Positions 32,636-42,604 of a stretch of 64,000 nt of DNA are shown here, piece after piece. The notes under the pieces were generated by a model. The model searched no databases. It was not told where the DNA came from and worked only from the letters and a program-made list of their open reading frames with translations. The position numbers were made by a program, and so were the translations under genes. Source of the DNA: Russula earlei (taxonomy: Eukaryota > Basidiomycota > Agaricomycetes > Russulales > Russulaceae); the NCBI GenBank assembly GCA_025769875.1, contig JAGFNK010000001.1, positions 186,001 through 250,000 on the forward strand, read 5' to 3'. Within the stretch, counting starts at the first letter, position 1. Each line of letters opens with the position of its first letter.

Positions 32636-32947
32636 TGTGGGCCTGTGGACGAGGGAGGGTGAACAAAATTAAATTGCCCTTGGAATGCTGGAACGAGGGC
32701 ACGTGGCACGTGACGGGAGAACGGACAAATCCTTGTATCATATATAAAGCATATGTAGAGTGTACAATGAATTAGGATATTCGAACGCAAATCTAGATAC
32801 CAGTAAAATGAATGAGAGGGAGAGCAAAGACAAAGATCAACTTTGAGTCACACATTGCATGTGTACACGACCAAAAAAAAAATTCAAGAAAAGATACTCC
32901 TAAAAAATCCTCGTTTTTTTTTTCTTCTGATAGCGTGTGAGCTCATT
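32636..32947. promoter_or_regulatory. RSC7 promoter region and 3' flank of the next gene
   Basis: A 312-bp tandem gap between two minus-strand genes. Contains a TATATAAAG-like word at about 32,741-32,749 on the plus strand and two short A/T runs. It must include the RSC7 promoter; no specific element is identifiable. Confidence 0.45.
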
Positions 32948-35345
32948 TCAGATGTTGAAGTTGGGTGGTTCACGAACAAGCGTCGTGCTTTCCAAAGGTA
33001 CGGCGTGCGGCGTCACAGGGGGGGTCTCCACATCGGTTTCTGTGCCACTCTGCGCATCTGTAAATTCGTCTGTTTCCTGCTCTGTATCTGACATTCCGTG
33101 TTCCGACTCCCGCAGATGATTAGGTCCAGATGCAGCCGTACGGAACGTTTCGATGGAACTCGTGCGAGATGATGGGAGCGTACGGCCCCGCGGGGCCGAT
33201 GCCATCCGGAAAGACGACGGTGCCGCAGGGCCGCGTGTCGTGGAAGTCGCCAACGTCGTTGCCGTCTCAGCATCTAGAGAAGGTAGAGCAGGTCGATGGC
33301 CGACTGACGCGGCAGAGTCATCTGGAGACCCAGGGATGCCGCCAAGCGCGGATACGGTGGCTTTGATCACTGTCGCTGCAGTCGAAACGGTTTCCACCGT
33401 GGGAGATGGTGAAGGCGCTCGTGGGGGGACTGCCTCCACAGGATTGTTCACCTCGGGCTCCTTTGTGTCGGAGAGCTCGGATTCCGGCGCTGACTCAGCT
33501 TCGCTAAGATCCGATGAGGGAGAGCGTTCAGGATGATGAGGATGAGATGCTGCGGACCCTGACTCATCAGCTTGGGATAATACTGAGGGGATAGCAGGCT
33601 CCCTGGAAGAAGGCGGGAGGGATGACAGGGATAGCCGCGGCTCAGGCCCATTGACATCTCGAGACATTCTGCTCAGCGCTGATGCGGCGCGTGGGCGGGT
33701 TATGACGCCACTTGGACCAGGCAAACCATCCGTAGATAGAATCTCTTCAAATCCGGGAGGTGGCCCGTGCAGGTTGACAAGTGACGCAGAGGCGTACGCA
33801 ACTGCATCAGGACCGTATGGCACGCCGAACTTGCTCACCGACTCCACTGATGAGATGAGTTTAAGCTGTTCAGGAGTTGGCCCCGTACGCGGGTACACAA
33901 AGTCGGTGCGCACGGCCGTATGCGTCAGTGGAGCGGAGATTGAGGTAATAGAGATGGTTGACGATGAGGGGAGGCCACCGGTTACATTAATCCGGGATTG
34001 CGAGTGCGTTACACCGCGTCCAAGTCCGGAAGAGGATACGCTGAGAATGGAATCGGAGTTTGACGGCGTCGTGCGGTGGCCCATATGTGGAGATCGGGTG
34101 CTGCGCGTGCGGTTGGACAGGTTCGAGGGACGAGGAGAAGGGGAAACGGCCAGATCCCGAGATGGCCGAGAGGCAGGTAGGGGATGGATTGAAGAATGAG
34201 GCGATGAAAGAGCGCGCGAGGCAGCATCGATCAGACCCGCGGAACATGGAGCGTCTTCGCACTGGTGGAGTTGTGGCACGATTTGAATCTGGGGCAATGG
34301 GCAACGTGTCTGTGGTGTCAACACGAGCGAGATCACCAGACGTAGCTCTAACGGCTGACAGATCTCCGACAACCTCGACATATGGTGGGGCTTCACCTCG
34401 AGGGTCTGCGGATGCAGGGTTAGTCGGAGGTGGGGAGGGATAATTGTGGTGACTGAAGTCTGAAATGTCCACCGATGGGGATGTTGCATGAGTGTTAGGA
34501 CTTTGGCGTTCGTGAGTGATTTCGTGATGTTCGAGGAAAGGTGTTTGGACATGAGGGTCATCATTTACGATGACATAAGAGGATTGCGAGGGGTTGCGAG
34601 AATGTGAATTTGCAGAATGTGAATTCGCACTCTCGTCCTCGTCTTCTCTGACAGGTGGCATGACGACCTGTGCTGTTAACGGAGCATCTTCCATGTCCTG
34701 CGAACCTCTGTGTGACAGATAAGACTCTGACCAAAGTCCCAAGACGACCGCTGCTCTTACTGGATGATAACAAGCTCTTGCTCTCCTGGCTCTTTCATGT
34801 ATGCGGGAAGAGAGCGAGTAGAAATCTGACTGGGGGTGCGCCTGTTGCGCCTCGCCCGTCGATCTGTGCGAGCAGCTTCGGCGGCATTGGCTTGATTCGT
34901 TGCATCCGTTCCAGCAACTTCCTCCGCCGTAAGGTCCCGAATAACAGAAGTCCGCGCTCGGCGCCGTGGCGCAACGCGGAGTGCAGGGTGATGTGCCGGA
35001 GCTTGGATAGAAGCGTGCTCCTGTAAAACACCATGGGAATGGCGAAGAGAAAAACGAGAGCAGCAATGACGGGAGCCTGAGGGAATGACAAGCAAGCACG
35101 TTAAAATAGGAAGACCCGCCAAAAAGTGGGTGGCGTACGATTATTTTACCACCACCACCACCACCGCTACCGCCATCTCTTGTATGATTGGAATGCGGGG
35201 CCGCCCATGCCTGTGAAGCAAGGAGAAAGGGAAGGATGGCAAAGGTGGCAAAAATTGTCTGTGGCCGTTTTAATCGGCTGTGTTGACATGACATGGATAG
35301 GACGAGATGTGAGGATGAAGAAGGGGTGGATATGAAGGGTAGCAC
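32948..35345 (-). CDS. Conserved fungal single-pass membrane protein, reading frame possibly disrupted
   Basis: Starts MLPFISTPSSSS at 35345 with a signal-like segment (FATFAILPFLLASQAWA), a Gly-rich linker, and after an intron near 35,085-35,155 a transmembrane helix APVIAALVFLFAIPMVFY. Then follow SVIRDLTAEEVAG and the motif TPSQISTRSLPAYMKEPGEQE, a further exon with SRNPSQSSYVIVND and APPYVEVVGDL, and a long Ser/Pro-rich cytoplasmic tail ending EPPNFNI at 32948. The order and the KEPG motif match a widespread basidiomycete hypothetical membrane protein. Two points need a frame change: between the membrane helix and SVIRDLT (about 34,960) no intron fits; at RRRSMFRG (about 34,240) either a one-base shift or a GTCTGA...CGCAG intron of about 130 nt would restore the frame. 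Function unknown. Confidence 0.65.
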
Positions 35346-35560
35346 GAGGGATGAAGGTGATGATGGGAGGAAAGAAAGGGCGCCTGTGAAGGAAGAAGGG
35401 CAGCGGCGCAGGCCAGAGCGCTCCTTGTTGTCGTGCCTGGACGCAATTGCTTATTGCTTGTTGGATTAATCGCTCGCTCCCCGAATGATGGATGTCGTCG
35501 AAACATTTAGTGTGATAACACAGCCTCCTCCTTCCCCATATGTATGTAAGCCTCCGCCCA

Positions 35561-37338
35561 TCACAAACTGCTTCTCAGCGCTGACATATTATTCCTCTCC
35601 AGAAACTCGTGCAGCTCTTGTGCTAGCAAGTATTCAGTACCCCAATGGACTTTTGCACAAAAAATAACCTTACCCACTTCCCGCGGACTGTCTTGGATAA
35701 CCTTCGTGTGACCCGAGGGGTGAGTAATGGAGCCCTTGTGCTAAATCAGCCTCCACCATGTGCGCCGCCTTCCTGATGAGTGCGTTGGTCGCATTTTCGG
35801 GTCTACGCCACACTCTCTCCTGTGCAAATTCGTCACTACGAAGCACGCTGGCCTCCCAGGACGGTACTATCCACTTCATGGCAATCCGGTTCTCAATCTG
35901 CGACAGTGCCAACCACGCCTCGATACGGCCATTTTCATCTGCAAATACTGACGCCTCCTGTACCTGGTTTCAGCAAGACCCCTCGTGCCGGTCACATGCA
36001 TACCTGGATACTTGTGCACTTGAGGCTGACCCGCCCGCTGGAATCTTCGACGAGAGCATAATCAACGTAGTCCCTAAGTACATCTGGATCCCATGTGCCA
36101 AAAAACGGAGATTTGCTCATCAAGGAGTATGCTTCGGCCCTGGAGTATGACCATGTGAGAAAGGCGACTCGACTTTTTCAAAAACATCTAGATTACCGGC
36201 TCGGCCAAACGCTTCGCCGGGGAAGTGCGCCGACCATATATTGTCGTTTGGACTCATCTTGGGGGAAAGACGGAGGCACGATTACAGGGTCGACGAGAAT
36301 AAGGCCCGAGAACGGTGCTGGGGTTGATCGTGCAGCGAGCACCCTGAGAGATTTCACGCGTCAAATGGGATGACTGCTCTTCGGGAAATAGCAGTACGCA
36401 CGCAGCACATCCACCAAACGAGTGACCGATGACGACGAGTTGACGTTCAGAAAAACCATGCTTCTCCCGTGCCTCACTGACTCGAGCAGGGACCCTCGGA
36501 AGGTGAGTCGGAAGTGCAGAATCCGTCTTTTCGGGCAGGAAGTTCAATATGAAGTTCAAAATATCACGGGCATGGTCACTCCAAAAGACTGGAAAGATGT
36601 CAATGAAGATGGAGGTGTAAAGGGGGCAGGTGACCCACATAGGGCCCCGAGCTGCTGCGCGTTGATGAGCCCCGAGTCTCCGTGTTGCACCGCGTCGAAG
36701 GCCCAAACTTCGTCGATTCGGTATCGCTTGTCTTGATCTGAGGCTCGAAACAAATGACGCAGCGTGGACTCGAACGTCTAGGAGAGTCGGGATGAAGACA
36801 CTGCATAAGTTTTAACACTTACTTCCTTGTGCAGGCCATTCGCGTGCAACAGTAGAGCGTCAAGCCGCGGCCTTTACCAGTGCGAACGTAACGATTGAGC
36901 ACGTTCCAAAGAACCCTCGGCTGCGATCCGGAATGGTCCGGTACATGCCGGGCTTGTAGAGAGAGAAGCTCGTTTGTACATTGCTCAACCCGCACGCGGC
37001 GGTCATCCTTACTTTCGTGATCACGATCAGGAAAGGCAGGTAGAGGGATGAAGGGTGAGGAGCGAGGGAAGGCTGCAGGGATGATATGCGCTGTGACGGA
37101 GTATGCGTCGGTGAAGCGACGATCACGAGACGGGCATGGTAACGCAGGATACGCGAGGGGTTCGGGGGGTGGCAGAAGTGGAAGTAGAGGGGTTGGTTTG
37201 GGGGTTGGGAGTGGTGAATGCCGCTGCTGGCGAGGTCTTGGGATTGAATGGGACATTCGGGGAAATTAGCCAGCTGGACGTGTCCGTTATGTACGCGTAC
37301 GCAGGAGCAAGTCCGAGGGGATCCGAGCTCTCGATCAC
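35561..37338 (-). CDS. Alpha/beta-hydrolase (Abhydrolase_6 type, fungal lipase/peroxisomal-like)
   Basis: Multi-exon minus-strand gene. The first exon starts MIESSDPLGLAPAY at 37338. Following pieces give DAYSVTAHIIPAAFP, GLTLLLHANGLHKE (oxyanion HANG), DEVWAFDAVQHGDSGLIN, YARDILNFILNFLP, LPTHLPRVPARV, the catalytic elbow LVVIGHSFGG with nucleophile Ser, FSHGHTPGPK, and a C-terminal exon WIVPSWEASVLRSDEFAQERVW. The last exon ends AQELHEFLERNNMSA with a TGA at 35561-35563. The HANG/AFDAVQHGD/GHSFGG order is typical of a large fungal hydrolase group whose substrates are mostly unknown. It is divergent from the S41 peptidase at 37717. Some splice junctions between 35,650 and 36,400 are uncertain. 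Confidence 0.8.
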
Positions 37339-37716
37339 CTCACCTCAGTTCCCTTCGATGCACACGCACGTCCTGACATCGCCCTCTACCAGAATGCAAG
37401 AAAGCGGTTCGAATCAACAAGTCACTTGCCCATCAGAGCAAAGTACAGCTGCAGTTGGTGATTATCGTACTACATTCGTCATACTCTCAACCATCGGTTT
37501 CCGTCAAGTTCTATTTCGGACCAGACTGGTCTCTATTTGTTCCCATCATCAAGAGATCGACCTGGTTTCCTCCAATCCTCCAAAGGCTTGCCAAGATGCG
37601 CCATCACGCTGGCCTGGCGGCTCGATCTCACCCGCTTCTTATATCAGGAAGAGGCTATGGTGGAAATCAGCTCATATCATTCGCCTCCACGCTCCTTACC
37701 TGGCATCTTGCCTGCT
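37339..37716. promoter_or_regulatory. Divergent promoter region, hydrolase / S41 peptidase 2
   Basis: 378 bp between start codons of two divergent genes. No TATA box stands out. An open plus frame runs through it but lacks coding features. Confidence 0.45.
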
Positions 37717-40511
37717 ATGTTGTTCGCTCTTTTCAAGCCTTATGGTCTCCTCCCCTCGTTACTCAGTAGCGCGTTGCTCGCTTCCGTCGCAAAAACTTAC
37801 GATCCTTGCGCTAAAATTGGTGGCCTCACCTTCGTCGATCCCGCAGACGCAATAGCTTGCCAAAGGTCAATTCCGTTCAACGAGACAGTTAGACAGAATG
37901 TCATGTCTGTCGTCTCCCGTGTCTTTGATTTCTACACGTTTGAGGACTTCTACTTGGAGTCCGGCCCACCGTTTCCAGAGACGAGCACAAACATACGCAA
38001 GCACCTCAAGCTGTTCAACGAGAAGAAATATGCCGTGAGCACGTTTCACGCTCCTTCACTTCCCATCCTGCTTATTGATTTGTCGTCATCCAAGACCGAT
38101 TATGACTTTAATCTGGACCTTTGGGCCTTCACGACGCAGCTGAATGACGGACATACCCGTGCGTCCTTTACACCCTACAGTGCCTCAACCTCATTCTGTC
38201 ATCAGGCTGGTACCCAAACTGCTATCTTACCTACCAAAACATTCTGCCTGCTCCTATTGTTCTTCTGGACAAAGGCGTCTTCATCGCCCCGGATTCAGTT
38301 CAGTTCCTTCGACAACTCGGCAAGGACTTTATCAACTACTTGGAGGCGAAAAACTTCGACTGGAAGCGCTTTGCTGGCGCCAAGGTACTCGAGATTGATG
38401 GGTTCCCCGCTCTGAATTACATCGATAAAATCGCCCGCACCGAGTCCGGAAACTTCCTTGACCACAACGTCAGGGTGAACAGCGTCGTCAGCGGCTATCG
38501 GCTTGCTCAGACTTCCTTCTCTCAACGTCTTGGCGACCTTGCCGGGCCGATATTCCTGACACGGACCAGCCTTGACATCGTATTGATCCCCCGAAACTCA
38601 ACCACATCTCAACGCGTTGTCTTTCCTTATGTCGCCTCATTAACTGGGACGAATTTCACCAACAAGGCAACATAGTACGACCTCACCCTTCTGCATTTGC
38701 TCGTGCCCTCTCACATCACTTATGTAGCTATTCAAATAATTGTGCCCCGACTAATGAAACAAACGGAGTAGACTTGAGATCTTCTGCCAGTGGCTCCTCC
38801 CAAAGACGACCTATTCTCGCTCGTGCTGCGCGTCTGGACCCAGCGACTAAGCCACGCACGGCTCTCGGTCTCCCTCGACCTTACTTGCCCACTTTGAACC
38901 CTACCAATGGCAGTAGTGGCGTAATAAAGTCCTTTGTTCTTCCCGGAAATAAGACCGGAGTGGTGCGCGGTCTCCTCTGCCATCCAGTATTAACATTTAC
39001 TCGCGCCCGTCTTAGATGTTTGTTGGTTCTTTCGATGGAAATTTCACTCAGTTTCCAAACGATGTAGTGGCCGCTATCAACGACCTTCAGGCATCCGGTG
39101 TTACGAATCTCTTGATCGACGTGACCAATAACGGGGGTTTGTACGCTTTGTGGTCCGGTATCGAAATGTTGACATCCGCCACCGCAGGTGGATTCGTTTG
39201 CCTGGGATTGTACCTTCATCAATACCTTGCGGGTTCCAACTTTGGAACCAGGTGCGAATCCTGGATGTGGAAGTAGGAGCGCACTCTGACTGCTTGGCCT
39301 AGCGCGTTCGAGTCGACTTCCCGCGCCAACCCACTCGCTCAGAGAATCTTGAGAGCTGATATCCGACAAAACCTTAATAGCACTAACTCCTTCTATACTG
39401 GCGACAATTGTAAGCTCTATTGGGGACTATTTACATGACGAAATAACCTTCGTCGCAGGGCAATTCGTGAATGGCTCAAAGATGAGTCAAACCGATGACT
39501 ACAACGACCCATCCGTTCTCTATATTATCAATAACCGTAACGAACCCACGTCGCAGAGGTTCGAGGTAGAGACGGTTTCTATTCATCATGGCCCCAGCCT
39601 GACGGATTGACTTGGAACTGCAAAGGATCTTTGTCCGCTGGCCAACGTAACCCTGCCTGAATCCCCGCCTTTTGATTTATCGTATGTGTTGATATTTTTT
39701 CTTCCGATCTCATCAAGTTTATCCCTCCCAGTAACGTAGCCATCGGTAAGCGCTTCCTATACGACTGTTATCAGGCGTTGAGGTCGTTTTCCTAGTCGGG
39801 AACGGGAACTGCGCGTCAACCTGTGCGCTCTTTACCACGCTCATGTATGAACTTCACAATACCACGATGGTCGTATTCGGCGGCCATCCGGACCTCCCAA
39901 TCGAATTCAAGGGTGGATATTTTTCTTCCACACTACAGAGATTGACAGATCGTGAATGCTAATATCTGGTCTCCCAGGTATGGCCGGAAACCAGGTGCTC
40001 GAGTGGGCCGAGTTGGATAGTGAAATCAAGACTGCGGGTCTCAAGCAGGTAAGCGGGTCTTATTGTTTCGCAACGCCTCCTTCGCTGACCGTTCCATGCA
40101 GGACCCTCTTGCGCCTCCAGATTTGTACGCCTTTAGTTGATAAGAGGCACGGCTAACCATGGGTCGCAGAATTGTCAACGCAAACATGCGCCACAACTGG
40201 AGGACTGGTAAGCCGACCCATCCAATCCCCGCCTCGATCTTTGAGAACGAGCTTGCTTTGCAGCTTACAGCTACTTTGATAAGAATACACCAATCGCCTA
40301 CCGCTCCGAGCAACCGCAATGTATGTACTTCCCTTCCCTGGCCGACATATATTGATCCATTTGCCGTACGCAGATCGTTTCCCGTATACGGAGAAGACAT
40401 ATAACAACCCCCAAAACGTGTGGCTTTTCACGTCCGTATATTTATTTATCACATATCCGCACAACTTGCTGAAGGAGGCCCAGCGAAAAGAAACTATTCG
40501 GCAACCAATAA
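37717..40511 (+). CDS. Secreted S41-family peptidase, paralog 2
   Basis: Plus-strand paralog of the gene at 2031-4749 with the same domain order and similar exon plan. Start at 37717 gives a signal peptide (MLFALFKPYGLLPSLLSSAL). Then come DAIACQRSIPFNETVRQNV, VFDFYTFEDFYLES, LNDGHT, FDWKRFAGAKVLEIDG, LLIDVTNNGG joined by an intron to GFVCLGLYLHQYLAG, SRANPLAQRIL, NVTLPESPPFDLS, the catalytic block GNGNCASTCALFTTLMYE, GNQVLEWAELDSEIKTAGL, DPLAPPDL, ANMRHNWR and RFPYTEKTYNNPQNVWLF. In-frame stops such as those near 39,275 and 39,607 fall inside consistent GT-AG introns. The end is placed at TAA 40509-40511, assuming a last intron as in paralog 1; reading without that intron would end at 40558. 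Confidence 0.85.
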
Positions 40512-41910
40512 ATGTAGGCAAACGGGCCCCCGTATCCATCGATGTAATGCGCAAGTGAGGGTCCCCGCTGAGCCCGCCCTCTTTGCATTCGAGACGTCGC
40601 AACTATCAATACCCATTCGCTCCTTACTTCCCTGCAGTCCTTTCCCGTACCGTCCACATGGACACTTTTTTTTTCTTCTTCTTTTTGGCCCTAGGTTGGT
40701 CGTCGAATAGGGACAGCGTGTTCTTATACTTATTTATCAGCATTAATGCATCCGAAAGGCAGTAGCGAAGCGAAGTAAGCGAGAGCGGAGAAGAGTGCAA
40801 TCTCTCGCTTAGCGCGAGTGTACGACCGTCCATGGCCGCGGCCATCACAAGCGCCATTTGATGCTCTGCCTTCCTTTGCGCTTCTGTACCGTATCTCCGT
40901 CACCTCTGTTCTCCCTCCCACCAGCGCGTCCTCGTCTGGATCGCTACGTCGGACCCGTCTCGACTGTGAGGATCCGAGAAACTACTCAGCGAACGGGGCG
41001 CACCATCGCGGCGCTTGATTCGACTCGCGAGCTTCGGACGGCCCTGTGAGAGTACGGAACGGAAGGGGATTATCACATCGAGAGAAGATTCAGGCTCGGA
41101 TCGACCGTAACTTGGCGAGAGCCTAAGCGCAACGAGAAAAAGATGGGCTGCGGGAAACCAATCAGCTCGACCATGCCATTTACAAAAAATGGGCTCTTGG
41201 AGCACAGAGACGACGCGGAACATAAATTCATATTTGGAAAAAAAAAAAAAAGGGTGGAGCTCCGCGTAGCGTAGATTAGGACCTCCGTCGGACGTCGGAC
41301 GTGGCTACAGTAATGAACGAGGTTCATCACTTCATCACATTTGCGATCAATTGCCGGATGATTGCCTGTGACTACAGGTGGATACGTCTACCAGCAATCG
41401 TTCCTCCGTAAGTAGGGTACAAGATTCTGGATTCCTTTCGAGCTCCGGGTGTAAAAGCCGATTGCACGTCTCTGGATTCCGTTCTCGTCGGTGGTAGACA
41501 CGCAGACCCGAAGCGCAACACGTTTTTGTCGCATGTGAAGCGGGGAGAATAATAATTTGGTTCTTGGTCGCCCCGCCCCAAGTTTTGCGAATGGGTCACT
41601 CGTGACGTGTGAAGGAAGGGCGTGCCGGAGCATGAGCAGATGCAAAAGGAGGGGAGACGGTTGCTTGCGCTATCGGATAGATGGGGAACAAGTCACCTCA
41701 TTGCGCGTGATCCCTAATGACGTGACGGGCTGACGTGCTCCTCCTCACTTGCTGGCTGGTATCAATCGGTCATTTTCGGCACGACAGAGGTAAGGTTGGG
41801 GAGCAAAGTGGCACCCGCGATTGCATATTACATAAACACGTGATCATCCATGGTCCGTGCGCATCTCGTGAACCATTTATAAGCTTTCGCGGCCAGGGTT
41901 GAAAATCTTC
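40512..41910. other. Gene-free stretch upstream of the U1 gene
   Basis: No coding gene recognised. It includes T-rich and A-rich runs (around 40,668 and 41,238) and, at its right end, the U1 promoter with a TATA-like TTTATAA at 41876-41882. Confidence 0.45.
41876..41882 (+). promoter_or_regulatory. TATA box of the U1 snRNA gene
   Basis: TTTATAA lies 35 bp upstream of the predicted U1 5' end, the usual distance for a TATA element. Confidence 0.55.
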
Positions 41911-42083
41911 ATACTTACCTTGATGGCATAGATCCCTTCATGTACCTGGGTTTATGGGCCATGAGGGCCTCCCATTGCACGGCGACCCTGTCCTCAGGGG
42001 GAACTTGCGGTTTGTATGGGCTTCGGTTCATGCACCGTCTCAATATTTTCCTGTCCCGCACCGGCCCTCGGGCTGGGCGGGCT
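41911..42083 (+). ncRNA. U1 spliceosomal snRNA
   Basis: The RNA begins ATACTTACCT, the exact U1 5' end that pairs with 5' splice sites. Stem-loop I can form from AUAGAUCCC and GGGUUUAU. Stem-loop II has the loop CATTGCAC, the U1A-binding sequence, closed by CC/GG. Stem-loop III is a long hairpin closed by a UUCG tetraloop (GTATGGGC-TTCG-GTTCATGC). A U-rich Sm-type site (AATATTTTCC) follows, then a GC-rich terminal hairpin (CCCGCACCGGCCC paired with GGGCTGGGCGGG). All U1 landmarks occur in the correct order in about 173 nt, close to the usual 160-170 nt. The 5' end is defined by the conserved start; the 3' end is set after the last hairpin. A T run follows. Confidence 0.87.
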
Positions 42084-42604
42084 CCTTTTTTGTTGTTCTT
42101 AGGACTATCTAACCCTAACCCTAAAGTATAAAACATTGAATATATTTTAACGGTATCAAGTGGTATCCTTTCAATTTTCCTCTCAGAAAAAAGAGGGGAA
42201 TATATGGTACGTGCACGACCACGACGTCCATGTTCTATTTGTCGTTGTAAAGAAAGATCTTGAGCATGTTATCAACCCGATGGTCGACGTGGACTGCACC
42301 GCCAAGATGAATCACGCGGCAATAACGTGTCGAGGTCGGAAATTGACCCCTCCAGGGGTTAAAGTGGGTCTATGAGGAGGGACACGAGATCGCAAGCGTT
42401 GTCGTCGTCTTGCATACTCCTTTGGAAATAACGAGGAAAGAAAGCGGGAAAGAGAGAAGTGGGCGTTGATTTGAAAGATGCGCAAAACGAGTGTCAACAA
42501 GTGGAGGAGGACCAGGAACAAGGTTGGCCGAGGGGGTCCATCAACTACGCCTTTGACGATATTCGCTCCTCTCCTCGACAACGTCGGCCAGTTTTGGCTC
42601 GACA
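42084..42604. other. U1 3' flank and SET1 5' region
   Basis: Contains a short telomere-like repeat at 42109-42124 and then AT-rich sequence and the presumed SET1 promoter and 5' UTR. No gene recognised; a plus frame at 42160-42375 lacks any known domain. Confidence 0.45.
42109..42124. repeat. Short interstitial telomere-type repeat
   Basis: CTAACCCTAACCCTAA, about 2.7 units of the CCCTAA/TTAGGG telomere repeat, 25 bp beyond the end of U1. Confidence 0.8.

Noticed and set aside
31929..32672. 247-codon plus-strand frame
   Set aside because: Antisense to the first RSC7 exon; low-complexity Pro/Arg/Ser output, no start context or domain.
33651..34199. Plus-strand frame within the membrane-protein gene
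   Set aside because: Mirror of the Ser/Pro-rich tail on the minus strand.
39240..39620. In-frame stops suggesting S41 paralog 2 is a pseudogene
   Set aside because: Each stop lies in a consistent GT-AG intron (for example the one starting GTGCGAATCC and the one starting GTAGAGACGG), and splicing restores the family motifs.
2031..40511. A ribosomal-peptide (ustiloxin-like) cluster around the S41 peptidases
   Set aside because: No UstY/DUF3328 oxidase, methyltransferase or Kex2-repeat precursor was seen near either gene.
42109..42124. Chromosome end or subtelomere
   Set aside because: Fewer than three telomere units, in a gene-rich setting between U1 and SET1.
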